A stretch of 64,000 nucleotides of DNA from Brevundimonas variabilis (GTDB lineage: Bacteria > Pseudomonadota > Alphaproteobacteria > Caulobacterales > Caulobacteraceae). The notes below the pieces were generated by a model. It was not told the origin of the DNA. It was given only the letters and a program-made list of their open reading frames with translations, and searched no databases. How positions within the stretch are numbered: the first letter of the stretch is position 1; the number at the start of each line of letters is the position of its first letter. Below, piece after piece: positions 1-9,767 of this stretch. Location: the NCBI RefSeq assembly GCF_014199945.1, contig NZ_JACHOR010000002.1, positions 558,001 through 622,000 of the forward strand. Direction: 5' to 3'. Position numbers and translations under genes: made by a program.

Positions 1-797
1 TCATGGATCCCGCCAAAGCCCTCTGAAAGGACGCGCCCGATCAGGACCATTGCCGCCATCTTGGGTGCGGTAGCGAACAGGGCGACGACAGGCGTCGGTG
101 CACCCTCGTAGACGTCGGGGGTCCACATGTGGAACGGTGCCGCCGAGACCTTGAACGCCAGACCGCAAATCAGGAACACCAGTCCGAAGATCAGTCCGAC
201 ATTGGCTTCACCATCAGCAGCAACTGCGGCGATATCCTCGAACCGCATCGAGCCTGTGAAGCCATAGACGAGGCTGGCTCCGTAGAGCAGCAGACCCGAC
301 GACAGGGCACCCAGCACGAAATACTTCAGCCCGGCCTCCGACGCCTTGAGGTCGTCGCGGTGATAGGCGGCCAGCACGTACAGGGCCAGCGAGTGCAGCT
401 CGATCCCGACATACATCGAGATCAGGTCGCCCGACGACGCCATCATGCTCATCCCGACAGCGGCCAGAACGATCAGGATGGGATATTCGAATTTGGCGAT
501 CCGGTTGCGCTGGATCCAGCCGCCGCCGAGGATCACGGCCACGGCGCTCAGCAGATAGATGGCGACCTTGCCATAGACAGCCAGCGGATCGGCCACGAAG
601 GCACCGTCGAAGGCGACGCCCAGCGGACCTGTCGCGGCAACCGCAGCACCGGCCACCAGCAGGGCGACGGACAGGATCGAAACGAGACGCGCCGACTTTT
701 CGCCGAGGAAGGCGCCGAGCACCAGCAGCACCAGCGCCCCGATCGTCAGGGTCAGTTCGGAGGCCGCGAGGGGAAGAGCAAGGGATAGATCAGGCAT
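1..797 (-). CDS. nuoN: NADH-quinone oxidoreductase subunit N (3' part outside window)
   Basis: NuoN is one of the three antiporter-like, proton-pumping subunits of the complex I membrane arm. The ATG at 797-795 opens a frame read to the window edge without a stop (about 265 codons). It begins MPDLSLALPLAASELTL and continues with hydrophobic helices, including LGGGWIQ, as in NuoN/ND2 proteins. It is the last gene of the nuo operon, 7 bp after the nuoM stop. The C-terminal part lies outside the window, so completeness cannot be judged. Identity is secure from sequence style and from its place after nuoL and nuoM. Confidence 0.93.
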   Translation of the reverse strand, partial: MPDLSLALPLAASELTLTIGALVLLVLGAFLGEKSARLVSILSVALLVAGAAVAATGPLGVAFDGAFVADPLAVYGKVAIYLLSAVAVILGGGWIQRNRIAKFEYPILIVLAAVGMSMMASSGDLISMYVGIELHSLALYVLAAYHRDDLKASEAGLKYFVLGALSSGLLLYGASLVYGFTGSMRFEDIAAVAADGEANVGLIFGLVFLICGLAFKVSAAPFHMWTPDVYEGAPTPVVALFATAPKMAAMVLIGRVLSEGFGGIH

Positions 798-804
798 CAG
801 GGTC

Positions 805-2295
805 TCACCCGCCGATCGCGGCGCGATAGGTGGTCACGACCGCATCGACGGATGCGGCGGTATAGTCGAGCACCAGGCCGGGCTGGACGCCCAGCCAGAT
901 CGTCCCGACGATCAAGGGCACAAAGATCGCGAGCTCGCGCTTGTCGATGTCGGTGATCGTCAGCAGGGCCGGGTTGGTGATCTCGCCGAACATGACGTTC
1001 CGGTACAGCGTCAGCGCATAGACGGCCGAGAAGATCACGCCCGAGGCCGCGACCAGCGCCGCCCAGGTCGAGGCCTCGTATACGGCCGTCATCGTCAGGA
1101 TCTCGCCGATGAAGCCCGATGTCCCCGGCAGGCCGACATTGGCCATGGTGAACATCAGGAAGATCGCCGCATACCAGGGCATCCGGCTGGTCAGTCCGCC
1201 ATAGGCCGCGATTTCGCGTGTGTGCATCCGGTCATAGACCACGCCGACACAGAGGAAGAGCGCGCCCGAGATCAGGCCGTGGCTCAGCATCTGGAAGACG
1301 GCACCCTGAATGCCCAACGCGTTGCCGCTGAAGATCCCCATGGTCACGAAGCCCATGTGGGCCACCGACGAATAGGCGATCAGCTTCTTGATGTCCGTCT
1401 GACGGAAGGCGACCAGCGACGTATAGACAATCGCGATCACGGACAGGGCGAACACCAGCGGTGCGAACTGTTGCGACGCCAGCGGGAACATCGGCACGTT
1501 GAAAAGGATGAAGCCGTAACCGCCGAGCTTCAGCAGGATGCCGGCCAGAATGACCGAGCCCGCCGTTGGCGCCTGGACGTGAGCGTCGGGCAGCCAGGTA
1601 TGGACCGGCCACATCGGCATCTTGACCGCGAAGGAGGCAAAGAAGGCCAGCCACAGCAGCGGCTGGGCCTGGGCCGAGAAGGCATACTCCTTGAGTGCCG
1701 GAATGCTGGTTGTGCCGGCCTCATTGGCCATCCAGAGCATGGCCAGCAGCATCAGGACCGACCCCAGAAGGGTGTAGAGGAAGAATTTGTACGAGGCGTA
1801 GATCCGGTTGGCCCCGCCCCAGATCCCGATGATCAGGAACATCGGCACCAGCGTGCCTTCGAAGAAGATGTAGAACAGGAACAGATCCAGCGCGCAGAAC
1901 ACGCCGATCACCAGCGTCTCCAGCACCAGGAAGGCGATCATGTACTCGACGACGCGCGTTTCGATCGACTTCCAGCTGGCCAGGATGCAGATCGGCATCA
2001 GGAAGGCCGTCAGCAGCACGAACAGGATCGAGATCCCGTCTACGCCCATGTGGTAGCCCGCCCCGGCGAACCAGGCGAAATTCTCGACGAACTGATAGGT
2101 CGGATTGGCTGGATCGAACTGTATCACCAGCAGGACAGAAACCGCCAGCGTCGCCAGCGTCGTGAGCATTGCGACCCAGCGGGCGGTGCCGGCAGACGCC
2201 TCATCGGACTTCGCCAGCAGGCGCGCACCGAAGATCACGGCAGCCCCCAGGAGGGGCAGAAACGTCACGATCGTCAGGATATGGGGCATGGTCAC
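805..2295 (-). CDS. nuoM: NADH-quinone oxidoreductase subunit M
   Basis: NuoM is an antiporter-like, proton-translocating subunit of complex I in the inner membrane. The 496-residue product is almost entirely transmembrane (about 14 helices). It has the family's conserved segments, including the stretch around [20 protein letters not shown] and [13 protein letters not shown], with conserved lysines in the proton channel helices. The frame opens with GTG at 2295, which overlaps the nuoL stop as GTGA. An ATG two codons later (2289) is an equally good start. Length is normal for the family. Confidence 0.96.
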   Translation of the reverse strand: MTMPHILTIVTFLPLLGAAVIFGARLLAKSDEASAGTARWVAMLTTLATLAVSVLLVIQFDPANPTYQFVENFAWFAGAGYHMGVDGISILFVLLTAFLMPICILASWKSIETRVVEYMIAFLVLETLVIGVFCALDLFLFYIFFEGTLVPMFLIIGIWGGANRIYASYKFFLYTLLGSVLMLLAMLWMANEAGTTSIPALKEYAFSAQAQPLLWLAFFASFAVKMPMWPVHTWLPDAHVQAPTAGSVILAGILLKLGGYGFILFNVPMFPLASQQFAPLVFALSVIAIVYTSLVAFRQTDIKKLIAYSSVAHMGFVTMGIFSGNALGIQGAVFQMLSHGLISGALFLCVGVVYDRMHTREIAAYGGLTSRMPWYAAIFLMFTMANVGLPGTSGFIGEILTMTAVYEASTWAALVAASGVIFSAVYALTLYRNVMFGEITNPALLTITDIDKRELAIFVPLIVGTIWLGVQPGLVLDYTAASVDAVVTTYRAAIGG

Positions 2296-4391
2296 GCTCC
2301 CCAGGCGTTAAGGGCGAACGCCAGCAGAACGGCCACGCCGATCAGCATCACGAACGCATAGTGATAGACATAGCCGGACTGGACACGTGCCAGACGCCCG
2401 GCTGATTTCAGCGCCGCCCAGGCAGCCCCGTTCGGGCCGAGGCCGTCGATGATACGCACGTCGCAGATCTTCCAGAAGAAGTCACCCAGAACCCGGGCCC
2501 CCTTGACGAAGAACAGGTCGTACAGCTCGTCGAAGAACCATTTATTGTACAGGAACGTCCAGAGCGGCCCCTTCCGGTCAGCCAGGCGACGCGCCAGGCC
2601 TTCTTTCAGCACATAGAGCCAGATCGCGGCCAGGGTCCCGATGCCGGACACCACCAGCGGGGCCCAAAGCACCCAAGTCGGGACCTCGTGACTGTCATGC
2701 AGGACATGGTTGTCGGCCGCGGTGAAGATAGCGCCACGCCAGAAGTCGTGTTCGTGATGACCGACAAAGTATTCGTAGAAGGCAAAGCCGGACGCCACCG
2801 CGCCGACCGACAGCAGCAGCAGCGGGACCAGCATCACCCACGGGCTCTCGTGTGGCTTCAGCGGGCCATGATGACCGTGGTCGCCGTGGCCATGATCATC
2901 ATGGGCATGCGCATGATCGTCAGCGAGGGGCTCGGAGTGGGTTTCCAGCTGCGCGGCGCTGGCATGGTCGTCATGCGCCGCGTGCTCGGCGTCCTTCCAG
3001 GCCGGCTTGTTGTGGAAGGTCATGAAGATCAGACGCCACGAATAGTAGGCCGTCAGACCGGCTGCAAACAGGCCGATGAAGAAAACGAACAGGCCCGCCG
3101 GGCTGTAGTTGGCCGAGGCAAAGGCGCTCTCGAGGATGGAGTCCTTGGAGTAGAAGCCCGCAAACCCGAATTTGAACTCGTGTCCGGGGATGCCGAGGCC
3201 GGTGATGGCGATCGTCCCGATCATCATCACGGCATAGGTGACCGGCAGCAGCTTCCAAAGCCCGCCCATCTTCCGCATGTCCTGCTCGTGATGCATGCCG
3301 TGGATCACCGAACCGGCACCGAGGAACAGCAGGGCCTTGAAGAAGGCGTGGGTGAACAGGTGGAACATGGCGGCCTGATAGGCCCCGACACCCGCCGCGA
3401 AGAACATGTAGCCAAGCTGCGAACAGGTCGAATAGGCGATGACCCGCTTGATGTCGTTCTGTGCCAGACCGACCGTGGCTGCGAACAGGGCCGTGATCCC
3501 GCCCGTGATCGCGATCAGGAGCGAGGCCGTCGGCGCGTATTCATAGATCGGGCTCAGCAGGCAGACCATGTAGACGCCCGCCGTCACCATGGTGGCGGCA
3601 TGGATCAGGGCCGACACCGGCGTCGGGCCCTCCATGGCGTCGGGCAGCCAGGTGTGCAGGAAGAACTGTGCCGACTTGCCCATGGCACCGATGAACAGCA
3701 GCACCCCGGCCAGATCGAGCGCGGACCAATCGTGGTTCAGGAAGACCCAGCCAGTGTTCTCGCGCGAGGCGATCAACGGGAACAGCTCGGCGAACTCGAT
3801 CGTGCCGAACATCCAGAAGACAGTGATGATACCCAGCGCAAAACCGAAATCACCGACCCGGTTGACGACAAAGGCCTTGATCGCGGCGGCGCTGGCCGTG
3901 GGCTTCTTGTACCAGAAGCCGATCAGCAGATAGGACGCCAGACCCACGCCTTCCCAGCCGAAGAATAGCTGCATGAAGTCGGCGGCCGTGACCAGGGCCA
4001 GCATGGCGAAGGTGAACAGCGACAGATAGGCGAAGAAGCGCGGCCGGCTGTCATCCTCGGCCATATAGCCCCAGGAATACAGGTGCACGAGCGAGGACAC
4101 GCTGGTGACGACGACCAGCATGACCGCCGACAGGGCATCGATCCGGATCGACCAGGCCGACTGGAAATCACCGACATTGATGAACGGAGCCAGTCTGATC
4201 GTGAAGGCCTCGAGCCCGCCCCAGGTCCACTGGGAAAACACGATCCAGGCCACAGCACAGGAGAAGAACAGTAGACCGGTCGTGATGGCCTGCGACGGAA
4301 TATCGCCCAGCCGGCGACCGAAGAAGCCGACGACAGCGGCCCCGAGCAACGGCGCGAAGACGCCGAGGATGACAAGCAGTTCGAAACTCAC
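2292..4391 (-). CDS. nuoL: NADH-quinone oxidoreductase subunit L
   Basis: NuoL is the distal antiporter-like subunit of complex I, with the long lateral helix. The protein has 699 residues and shows the canonical motifs [38 protein letters not shown] and [15 protein letters not shown]. The start is GTG at 4391, two bases after the nuoK stop. Residues about 468-516 form a loop very rich in His, Asp and Ala (for example [19 protein letters not shown]), longer than in typical bacterial NuoL. The last helices and the C-terminal anchor are intact. Translation is probably coupled to nuoK and nuoM. Confidence 0.96.
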   Translation of the reverse strand: MSFELLVILGVFAPLLGAAVVGFFGRRLGDIPSQAITTGLLFFSCAVAWIVFSQWTWGGLEAFTIRLAPFINVGDFQSAWSIRIDALSAVMLVVVTSVSSLVHLYSWGYMAEDDSRPRFFAYLSLFTFAMLALVTAADFMQLFFGWEGVGLASYLLIGFWYKKPTASAAAIKAFVVNRVGDFGFALGIITVFWMFGTIEFAELFPLIASRENTGWVFLNHDWSALDLAGVLLFIGAMGKSAQFFLHTWLPDAMEGPTPVSALIHAATMVTAGVYMVCLLSPIYEYAPTASLLIAITGGITALFAATVGLAQNDIKRVIAYSTCSQLGYMFFAAGVGAYQAAMFHLFTHAFFKALLFLGAGSVIHGMHHEQDMRKMGGLWKLLPVTYAVMMIGTIAITGLGIPGHEFKFGFAGFYSKDSILESAFASANYSPAGLFVFFIGLFAAGLTAYYSWRLIFMTFHNKPAWKDAEHAAHDDHASAAQLETHSEPLADDHAHAHDDHGHGDHGHHGPLKPHESPWVMLVPLLLLSVGAVASGFAFYEYFVGHHEHDFWRGAIFTAADNHVLHDSHEVPTWVLWAPLVVSGIGTLAAIWLYVLKEGLARRLADRKGPLWTFLYNKWFFDELYDLFFVKGARVLGDFFWKICDVRIIDGLGPNGAAWAALKSAGRLARVQSGYVYHYAFVMLIGVAVLLAFALNAWGA

Positions 4392-4393
4392 GA

Positions 4394-4702
4394 TCAGCCC
4401 TTCATCATCGAAGCGTCATCGACGGCGATGTCGCCGCGATTGCGGAAGAAGGTCACCAGAATGGCCAGACCGACGGCGGCTTCTGCGGCCGCCACCGTCA
4501 GGACGAACATGGCCATGATCTGCCCCTGCACGTCGTTCAGATAGGCCGAGAAGGCGACGAAATTGATATTCACCGCCAGCAGGATCAGCTCGACCGACAT
4601 CAGGATGATGATGACGTTCTTGCGGTTCACGAAGATGCCGAACACCCCGATCGTGAACAGCATGGCCGCCACGGCAAGATAGTGCGCGAGGGTAACGACC
4701 AT
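4394..4702 (-). CDS. nuoK: NADH-quinone oxidoreductase subunit K
   Basis: NuoK (ND4L) is a small three-helix complex I subunit that carries conserved membrane glutamates for proton transfer. The 102-residue product matches the family length. It contains [20 protein letters not shown], with the glutamate in helix 2, and the [12 protein letters not shown] segment with the helix 3 glutamate. Its ATG overlaps the nuoJ stop by one base (TGATG), and its own stop lies two bases before nuoL, so it is translated as part of the operon. Confidence 0.96.
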   Translation of the reverse strand: MVVTLAHYLAVAAMLFTIGVFGIFVNRKNVIIILMSVELILLAVNINFVAFSAYLNDVQGQIMAMFVLTVAAAEAAVGLAILVTFFRNRGDIAVDDASMMKG

Positions 4703-5328
4703 CAGCGGAGCTCCTCGGGGTTCAGGCCGGCACCCGTGACGGCTGCCTTGATCTCGATCGCCGTTTTCGCGTCGCGTCCGACCTGGGTCGCCACGCTCTG
4801 GCGCTTGACCCCGGGCTTGTGCCGCAGGGTCAGGACGATGGCACCGATCATGGCGATCAGCAGCACGATCCCGGCCGCCTGGAAGATGTAGACATAGTCG
4901 GTGTAGAGCACCCGCCCGATGACCTCGATGTTGGACGCCTCCGGTGTCGCTGGCGTCAGCGTATCCAGTCCGGCCGCGGCTCCGCCGTTCACCACAGCAA
5001 GGGATATCAGGATCATCTCGGTCAGCAGCACGGCAGCGATCACGAGGGCGAACGGGAGATAGCGCGCAAACCCTTCGCGAAGCCGGACGAAATCCACATC
5101 GAGCATCATCACGACGAACAGGAACAGCACCGCGACTGCGCCGACGTAAACGACAACCAGCAGCATCGCCAGGAACTCGGCCCCAAGCAGCACGAACAGA
5201 CCGGCGGACGAGAAGAAGGCCAGGATCAGAAACAGCACGCTGTGCACGGGATTGCGCGCGGTCACCACCAGCAGGGCAGAGACCACGGCGACCGTCGCCA
5301 GCAGATAGAAGGCTATGCCTTGCAGCAT
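4702..5328 (-). CDS. nuoJ: NADH-quinone oxidoreductase subunit J
   Basis: NuoJ (ND6) is a five-helix complex I membrane subunit near the quinone site. I place the start at the ATG at 5328 ([20 protein letters not shown]), because the 17 residues encoded upstream are charged and unlike the family. The chosen start gives 208 residues. Helices include the conserved [15 protein letters not shown] segment with the pi-bulge region. A 123-bp gap separates it from nuoI, the largest gap in the operon. That gap holds a hairpin and an octamer also found upstream of nuoA. Confidence 0.95.
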   Translation of the reverse strand: MLQGIAFYLLATVAVVSALLVVTARNPVHSVLFLILAFFSSAGLFVLLGAEFLAMLLVVVYVGAVAVLFLFVVMMLDVDFVRLREGFARYLPFALVIAAVLLTEMILISLAVVNGGAAAGLDTLTPATPEASNIEVIGRVLYTDYVYIFQAAGIVLLIAMIGAIVLTLRHKPGVKRQSVATQVGRDAKTAIEIKAAVTGAGLNPEELR

Positions 5329-5359
5329 GGAGGCTTTCGCCCTTTCAGACTCGGATTTG

Positions 5360-5388
5360 GTGCGGCGGAATCGCCGCACCTCTTAGAC
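5360..5388 (-). promoter_or_regulatory. Hairpin plus TCTTAGAC octamer in the nuoI-nuoJ gap
   Basis: An 8-bp perfect stem, GTGCGGCG/CGCCGCAC with a 4-nt loop, spans 5360-5379. It is followed at 5381-5388 by TCTTAGAC (GTCTAAGA on the coding strand). The same octamer lies at 15206-15213, 55 nt upstream of nuoA; here it is 53 nt upstream of nuoJ. No U-tract follows the hairpin on the minus strand, so it does not look like an intrinsic terminator. An internal promoter or mRNA-processing site for the nuoJ-N half of the operon is possible. This is inference. Confidence 0.35.
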
Positions 5389-5451
5389 ATCGATCGCTAC
5401 GAATAGAAGCGACTTTCACGCCTCGGATGGGGCGCTACACACAAAACGCCG

Positions 5452-5943
5452 TCACCTGTACGGCGCATCGAGCTCCAGGTTCTTGGCGATCTGGCGTTCC
5501 CAGCGGTCGCCGTTGTCGAGCAGGCGGGCCTTGTCGAAATACAGCTCCTCGCGCGTCTCGGTCGCGAACTCGCTGTTCGGTCCCTCGACGATCGCATCGA
5601 CGGGACAGGCCTCCTGACACAGGCCGCAGTAGATGCATTTGACCATGTCGATGTCGTAGCGGGTCGTACGGCGACTGCCGTCGGCGCGCGGCTCGGCTTC
5701 GATTGTGATGGCCTGGGCAGGGCAGATGGCCTCGCACAGCTTGCAGGCGATGCAGCGTTCCTCGCCGTTGGGATAGCGGCGCAGCGCGTGTTCACCGCGG
5801 AACCGGGGCGACTGCGGATTGCGCTCGAACGGATAGTTCACCGTGTGCTTGGGTCGGAAGAACTCACGCAAGGTCAGGCCCAGGGCGCCGACCAGATCGA
5901 CAAGCAGCGCCCCCTTCACGGTCTGTTGGATACGGGCAATCAT
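5452..5943 (-). CDS. nuoI: NADH-quinone oxidoreductase subunit I
   Basis: NuoI carries the two [4Fe-4S] clusters N6a and N6b that pass electrons from NuoG towards NuoB. With ATG at 5943 the product is 163 residues, the usual size. Two ferredoxin motifs are visible: [12 protein letters not shown] (Cys 64, 67, 70, 74) and [12 protein letters not shown] (Cys 103, 106, 109, 113). An upstream extension of the frame is Arg/Pro-rich and lies in the preceding lipoprotein gene, so it is rejected. The start overlaps that gene's stop as ATGA, which suggests translational coupling. Confidence 0.97.
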   Translation of the reverse strand: MIARIQQTVKGALLVDLVGALGLTLREFFRPKHTVNYPFERNPQSPRFRGEHALRRYPNGEERCIACKLCEAICPAQAITIEAEPRADGSRRTTRYDIDMVKCIYCGLCQEACPVDAIVEGPNSEFATETREELYFDKARLLDNGDRWERQIAKNLELDAPYR

Positions 5944-6140
5944 GATCGGGCTCCGGGACGCGCAGCGCACCGGGCGTCTGCGGCTCTGGCAGGTTGGGCG
6001 CACTGGGTCTGGCGTTCGGCCTCGCGCTGCTCGATGGCCTCCTGCCGCCGCTGCCATTGCAGGGGCGAGGTTGGTGTCGAAGGGTCCGGCGCACAGCCGG
6101 CCAGCGTTCCAATGATCAGGATGGATGCAAGGACGCGCAT
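5940..6140 (-). CDS. Small putative lipoprotein inside the nuo operon (nuoH-nuoI)
   Basis: This 66-residue product begins [16 protein letters not shown], a short lipoprotein signal peptide with an LAGC lipobox. The remainder is Gln/Arg/Ala-rich ([19 protein letters not shown]) and probably helical. The ATG at 6140 overlaps the nuoH stop (TGATG) and its own stop overlaps the nuoI start (ATGA). A gene held tightly between two complex I subunits on both sides is unlikely to be spurious. I do not recognise a family. A GTG one codon upstream (6143) is an alternative start. A role in complex I assembly or stability would be a guess from position only. Confidence 0.65.
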   Translation of the reverse strand: MRVLASILIIGTLAGCAPDPSTPTSPLQWQRRQEAIEQREAERQTQCAQPARAADARCAARPGARS

Positions 6141-7222
6141 CACGACCCCACCACGAACACGCGCCAGGCCGAGACGGCGACCACAGCGACCAGCGAGGTT
6201 GGCAGGAAGATCTTCCAGCCCAGCCGCATCAACTGGTCATAGCGGTAACGCGGCACGAAGGTCTTCACCATCGCGAACATGAAGAACCAGAAGACGATCT
6301 TGAGGCTCAGCACCACGAGATAGAACAGATTGGCCGCCCACTCCGGCCAGGTCTCAAGCCCGATCAGCGAGACGTCGAACCCGGGGTTCCAGCCGCCAAA
6401 GAACAGCAGGCTGATCATGGCGCACATGAAGATGATGTTGACGTACTCACCCATCATGAACAGCAGGTATGGCGTCGACGAGTATTCGACCTGATAGCCA
6501 GCCACCAGTTCGGACTCGGCCTCTGGCAGGTCGAAGGGCGGGCGGTTCGTCTCGGCCAGGGCCGAGACGAAGAAGATGATCGCCATGGGGAACATCACGA
6601 GGACCGTCGGCCAGGTCCCTGCCCCGCCCCCGAAGGCGAACCAGTTCCAGATCCAGCCCTGCTGCTGCAGGACGATCGCCGTCAGGTTCATCGTGCCGGC
6701 CAGGATGATGACATTGACGATCACCAGTCCGATCGAGACCTCATAGGACACCATCTGCGCCGCAGACCGAAGCGACCCCAGGAACGGATATTTCGAGTTG
6801 GACGCCCAGCCGCCCATGATGATCCCGTAGACGCCCAGCGAGCTGATCGCGAAAACGTACAGGATGCCGACGTTCAGGTCCGAGATGACCCAGCCCGGCG
6901 CGAACGGGATCACCGCCCAGACGATGAAGGCCGTGATGACGGTGATGATCGGGGCCAGCAGGAAGACAGCCTTGTCGGCTCCGGCCGGGACGACGATCTC
7001 TTTCAGCACGAATTTGATCATGTCGGCAAAGGACTGCAGCAGTCCAAACGGGCCTACGACATTGGGGCCCTTCCGCATCATGACGGCCGCCCAGATCTTG
7101 CGATCGGCCAACAGAAGAAAGGCGACAGAGATCAGCACGCCGACGGTGACGAGCACGATCGCGCCAGTGGTGGCCAGGGTCCAGCCGACAGGGGTGGTCC
7201 AGAAGGAAGTGGTGGGATCCAT
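6140..7222 (-). CDS. nuoH: NADH-quinone oxidoreductase subunit H
   Basis: NuoH (ND1) is the eight-helix subunit that forms much of the quinone-binding cavity at the joint between the two arms of complex I. The 360-residue product has the conserved [17 protein letters not shown] and [20 protein letters not shown] segments, both hallmark loop motifs. The C-terminal helices end with [20 protein letters not shown]. It starts at ATG 7222, 3 bp after the nuoG stop. Length and motifs are normal. Confidence 0.97.
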   Translation of the reverse strand: MDPTTSFWTTPVGWTLATTGAIVLVTVGVLISVAFLLLADRKIWAAVMMRKGPNVVGPFGLLQSFADMIKFVLKEIVVPAGADKAVFLLAPIITVITAFIVWAVIPFAPGWVISDLNVGILYVFAISSLGVYGIIMGGWASNSKYPFLGSLRSAAQMVSYEVSIGLVIVNVIILAGTMNLTAIVLQQQGWIWNWFAFGGGAGTWPTVLVMFPMAIIFFVSALAETNRPPFDLPEAESELVAGYQVEYSSTPYLLFMMGEYVNIIFMCAMISLLFFGGWNPGFDVSLIGLETWPEWAANLFYLVVLSLKIVFWFFMFAMVKTFVPRYRYDQLMRLGWKIFLPTSLVAVVAVSAWRVFVVGS

Positions 7223-7225
7223 GAC

Positions 7226-9271
7226 CTACTCCGCTGCCATGGCGACCGGGGCGATCCGCAGGGCGGACAACTCGGCCATGGTCGCACTGGCTCGCGCGAT
7301 CGGGTTGTTCAGATAGGGGTCGGGCACGGCGGATACGAAGCCCGTGTCGCCCAGGTCGCCCTTCTTGCCCAACGACGCAACGTCGAACGCCTGCGCCGGA
7401 GCCAGATAGTCGATCCGGCCGAAGGTCGGATGATCCGCCATCAACCGGGTCCGAAGCTGGTCGAGACTGTCATAGGGCAACGTCCGGCCGACCCGTTCCG
7501 ACAAGGCCCGAACGATGGCCCAGTCGTCCTTGGCCTCACCCTTGGGAAAGACCACCCGCTCGGCCATCTGCACCCGGCCCTCGGTGTTCACATACAGGCC
7601 GGCCTTTTCGGTATAGGCCGCGCCGGGCAGGATCACATCGGCCCCATGGGCGCCGTTGTCGCCATGGCTGCCCAGATAGACCTTGAACGCGTCCGATGCC
7701 GAGGCGTCGATCTCGTCGGCCCCCAGCAGGAACAGCACATCCAGCGCGCCGGTCTGGACCATCTGAACCGCACTCAGACCGCCGTCGGCGGGCACAAAGC
7801 CCATGTCCAGACCCGCCACACGCGATGCCGCTGTGTGCAGGACATTGAAGCCATTCCAACCTTCGGCGATCACGCCGACCTTCTTGGCCAGCGCCCCGAG
7901 TGCGTTGAGCACGGACGGGCCGGCCTCGCCCGAAATCGCCCCGCCACCGACGATGATCGCCGGCCGCTCGGCCTTCGCCAGCAGATCCGCGGCTGGCTTG
8001 GGCAGCTTCGACAGGGTCTTCGATCCTGCGCCCAGATAACTGTATTCATAGGTCAGATCGGCTTGCTCGCCGATCACCAGAATCTCGGTCTTGCCACTCA
8101 GCCAGGCCTTGCGCAGACGCGCATTCAGCAGCGGGGCCTCGGTCCGGGGATTGACCCCGACCAGCAGGATGACGTCCGCCTGTTCGATCCCTGCGATGCC
8201 CGAGTTGAACAGCCAGCCCTCGCGCGGACCGACGCCCAGTGCCGATCCATCCTGGCGGCAATCCGTGTTGGCCGAGCCCAGCGCGCGGAACAGGTCCAGC
8301 GTCGCCTTCATGGATTCGGCATCCTGCAGATCACCCGCGATGACACCGATCCGGTCTGGTTGCGATTGCGTCAGCCGGGCCGCCACGACGCCGAGCGCCT
8401 CGTCCCAGGACGCGGCTCGCAGGCGTCCGTTGTCACGCACATACGGCCGGTCCAGTCGACGCTTCTGCAGACCATCGACGATGTAGCGGCTCTTGTCCGA
8501 CAGCCACTCCTCGTTGATGCCCTCGTTCACGCGCGGCAGGATCCGCATCACTTCGGCACCCTTGGCCTGGGCCGAGATGTTGGAGCCCAGGGCGTCCATG
8601 ACGTCGATGGTCTCGGTGCGCTTCAGCTCCCACGGGCGATAGTGGAACTGCCAGGGCCGGTGCGTCAGCGCCCCGACGGGGCAAAGGTCATTGACGTTGC
8701 CGGACAGTTCGGAATCGACTGCCTTTTCAAGATAGGTGGTGATCTCGGCATCCTCGCCGCGGCTGATCATGCCGATGTCCGGCACGCCGGCGACCTCGGT
8801 CACGAACCGCACGCAGCGGGTGCACTGGATGCAGCGGGTCATGAAGGTCTTGACCGTCGGACCCATGTTCTTTTCTTCGACCGCGCGCTTGTTCTCGGCA
8901 TAGCGCGAGCCATCGCGGCCATAGCCCATGGCCTGGTCCTGCAGGTCGCACTCGCCGCCCTGGTCGCAGATCGGGCAGTCCAGCGGATGGTTGATGAGCA
9001 GGAACTCCATCACCCCTTCGCGCGCCTTCTTCACCATCGCCGTGTCGGTGAAGATCTCCTGACCTTCAGCGGCTGGCAGGGCGCAGGACGCCTGGGGCTT
9101 GGGCGGTCCGGGCTTCACCTCGACCAGGCACATGCGGCAGTTGCCGGCGATCGACAGCCGCTCATGGTAGCAGAAGCGCGGAATCTCGGCACCCGCGCGC
9201 TCGGCGACCTGGAGCACGGTCATGCCGGGCTCGAACTCGGTCTCGACGCCGTTGACCTTGGCGATAGGCAT
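7226..9271 (-). CDS. nuoG: NADH-quinone oxidoreductase subunit G
   Basis: NuoG is the large iron-sulfur subunit of the hydrophilic arm, related to molybdopterin oxidoreductases. I start it at ATG 9271 (MPIAKVNGVETEFEPGMTVL), which opens the N-terminal 2Fe-2S ferredoxin fold and gives 681 residues. The longer frame adds 68 Arg/Pro-rich residues that overlap the upstream gene. Cluster ligands are visible in FCYHERLSIAGNCRMCLVEV, CPICDQGGECDLQDQ, CIQCTRCVRF and CPVGALT. The C-terminal two-thirds is the degenerate molybdopterin-type domain. The start overlaps the stop of the upstream lipoprotein gene by one base. Confidence 0.97.
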   Translation of the reverse strand: MPIAKVNGVETEFEPGMTVLQVAERAGAEIPRFCYHERLSIAGNCRMCLVEVKPGPPKPQASCALPAAEGQEIFTDTAMVKKAREGVMEFLLINHPLDCPICDQGGECDLQDQAMGYGRDGSRYAENKRAVEEKNMGPTVKTFMTRCIQCTRCVRFVTEVAGVPDIGMISRGEDAEITTYLEKAVDSELSGNVNDLCPVGALTHRPWQFHYRPWELKRTETIDVMDALGSNISAQAKGAEVMRILPRVNEGINEEWLSDKSRYIVDGLQKRRLDRPYVRDNGRLRAASWDEALGVVAARLTQSQPDRIGVIAGDLQDAESMKATLDLFRALGSANTDCRQDGSALGVGPREGWLFNSGIAGIEQADVILLVGVNPRTEAPLLNARLRKAWLSGKTEILVIGEQADLTYEYSYLGAGSKTLSKLPKPAADLLAKAERPAIIVGGGAISGEAGPSVLNALGALAKKVGVIAEGWNGFNVLHTAASRVAGLDMGFVPADGGLSAVQMVQTGALDVLFLLGADEIDASASDAFKVYLGSHGDNGAHGADVILPGAAYTEKAGLYVNTEGRVQMAERVVFPKGEAKDDWAIVRALSERVGRTLPYDSLDQLRTRLMADHPTFGRIDYLAPAQAFDVASLGKKGDLGDTGFVSAVPDPYLNNPIARASATMAELSALRIAPVAMAAE

Positions 9272-9765
9272 CAGGAAGCGGCCTCTTGTTGCACCGGAAC
9301 GGGCAACATCGCTTGCGATGCTGTTCCGTCTGGATTGGTCTGGTTCAGGACGATCTGGTCGCCCTCGAAGGAAAAACGGACGACCGGGTCGGTGGGGGTG
9401 TTCGACCACGTGGCTGTCTGGCCGTCGGGCAGGCGAGCGGGGCGCCACTGGATCGTGTCGTTCTCGACGCGGCAATCGGCAAAACGGCGACCGCCATCGA
9501 CCGGCGCGCGCCAGGATGCGGTCATGATCCCGTCCGCAACGCCGTCGGACCGGATCTCGCCGACGGGCTGGTCGTGCATGAACGACAGCCCTGCGCGGCA
9601 GACCGAAATCAGACTGGCTTCAGTCAGGGCCACGGCGGAAACGGGAGGCGTGGGGGCAGCGGGCGTCATCGCCGGGACGGGAGCCTCGGGCGCAGCAGAG
9701 TCGGGCTCGGAACCGCAGGCTCCAAGCACCAGTCCCCCGATCGCGATGACAGCGACAACCCGCAT
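9271..9765 (-). CDS. Putative lipoprotein inside the nuo operon (nuoF-nuoG)
   Basis: The 164-residue product begins MRVVAVIAIGGLVLGAC, a lipoprotein signal peptide with the lipobox VLGAC (Cys at residue 17). A Pro/Ala-rich linker follows, then a soluble domain with the segments CRAGLSFMHDQP and DCRVENDTIQWRP, a cysteine pair, and predicted beta strands. I do not recognise a named family. It lies between nuoF (2-bp gap) and nuoG (one-base TGATG overlap), so it is co-transcribed and probably translationally coupled. It would sit in the periplasm or on a membrane face, unlike NuoF and NuoG, which are cytoplasmic. Confidence 0.75.
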   Translation of the reverse strand: MRVVAVIAIGGLVLGACGSEPDSAAPEAPVPAMTPAAPTPPVSAVALTEASLISVCRAGLSFMHDQPVGEIRSDGVADGIMTASWRAPVDGGRRFADCRVENDTIQWRPARLPDGQTATWSNTPTDPVVRFSFEGDQIVLNQTNPDGTASQAMLPVPVQQEAAS

Positions 9766-9767
9766 GA

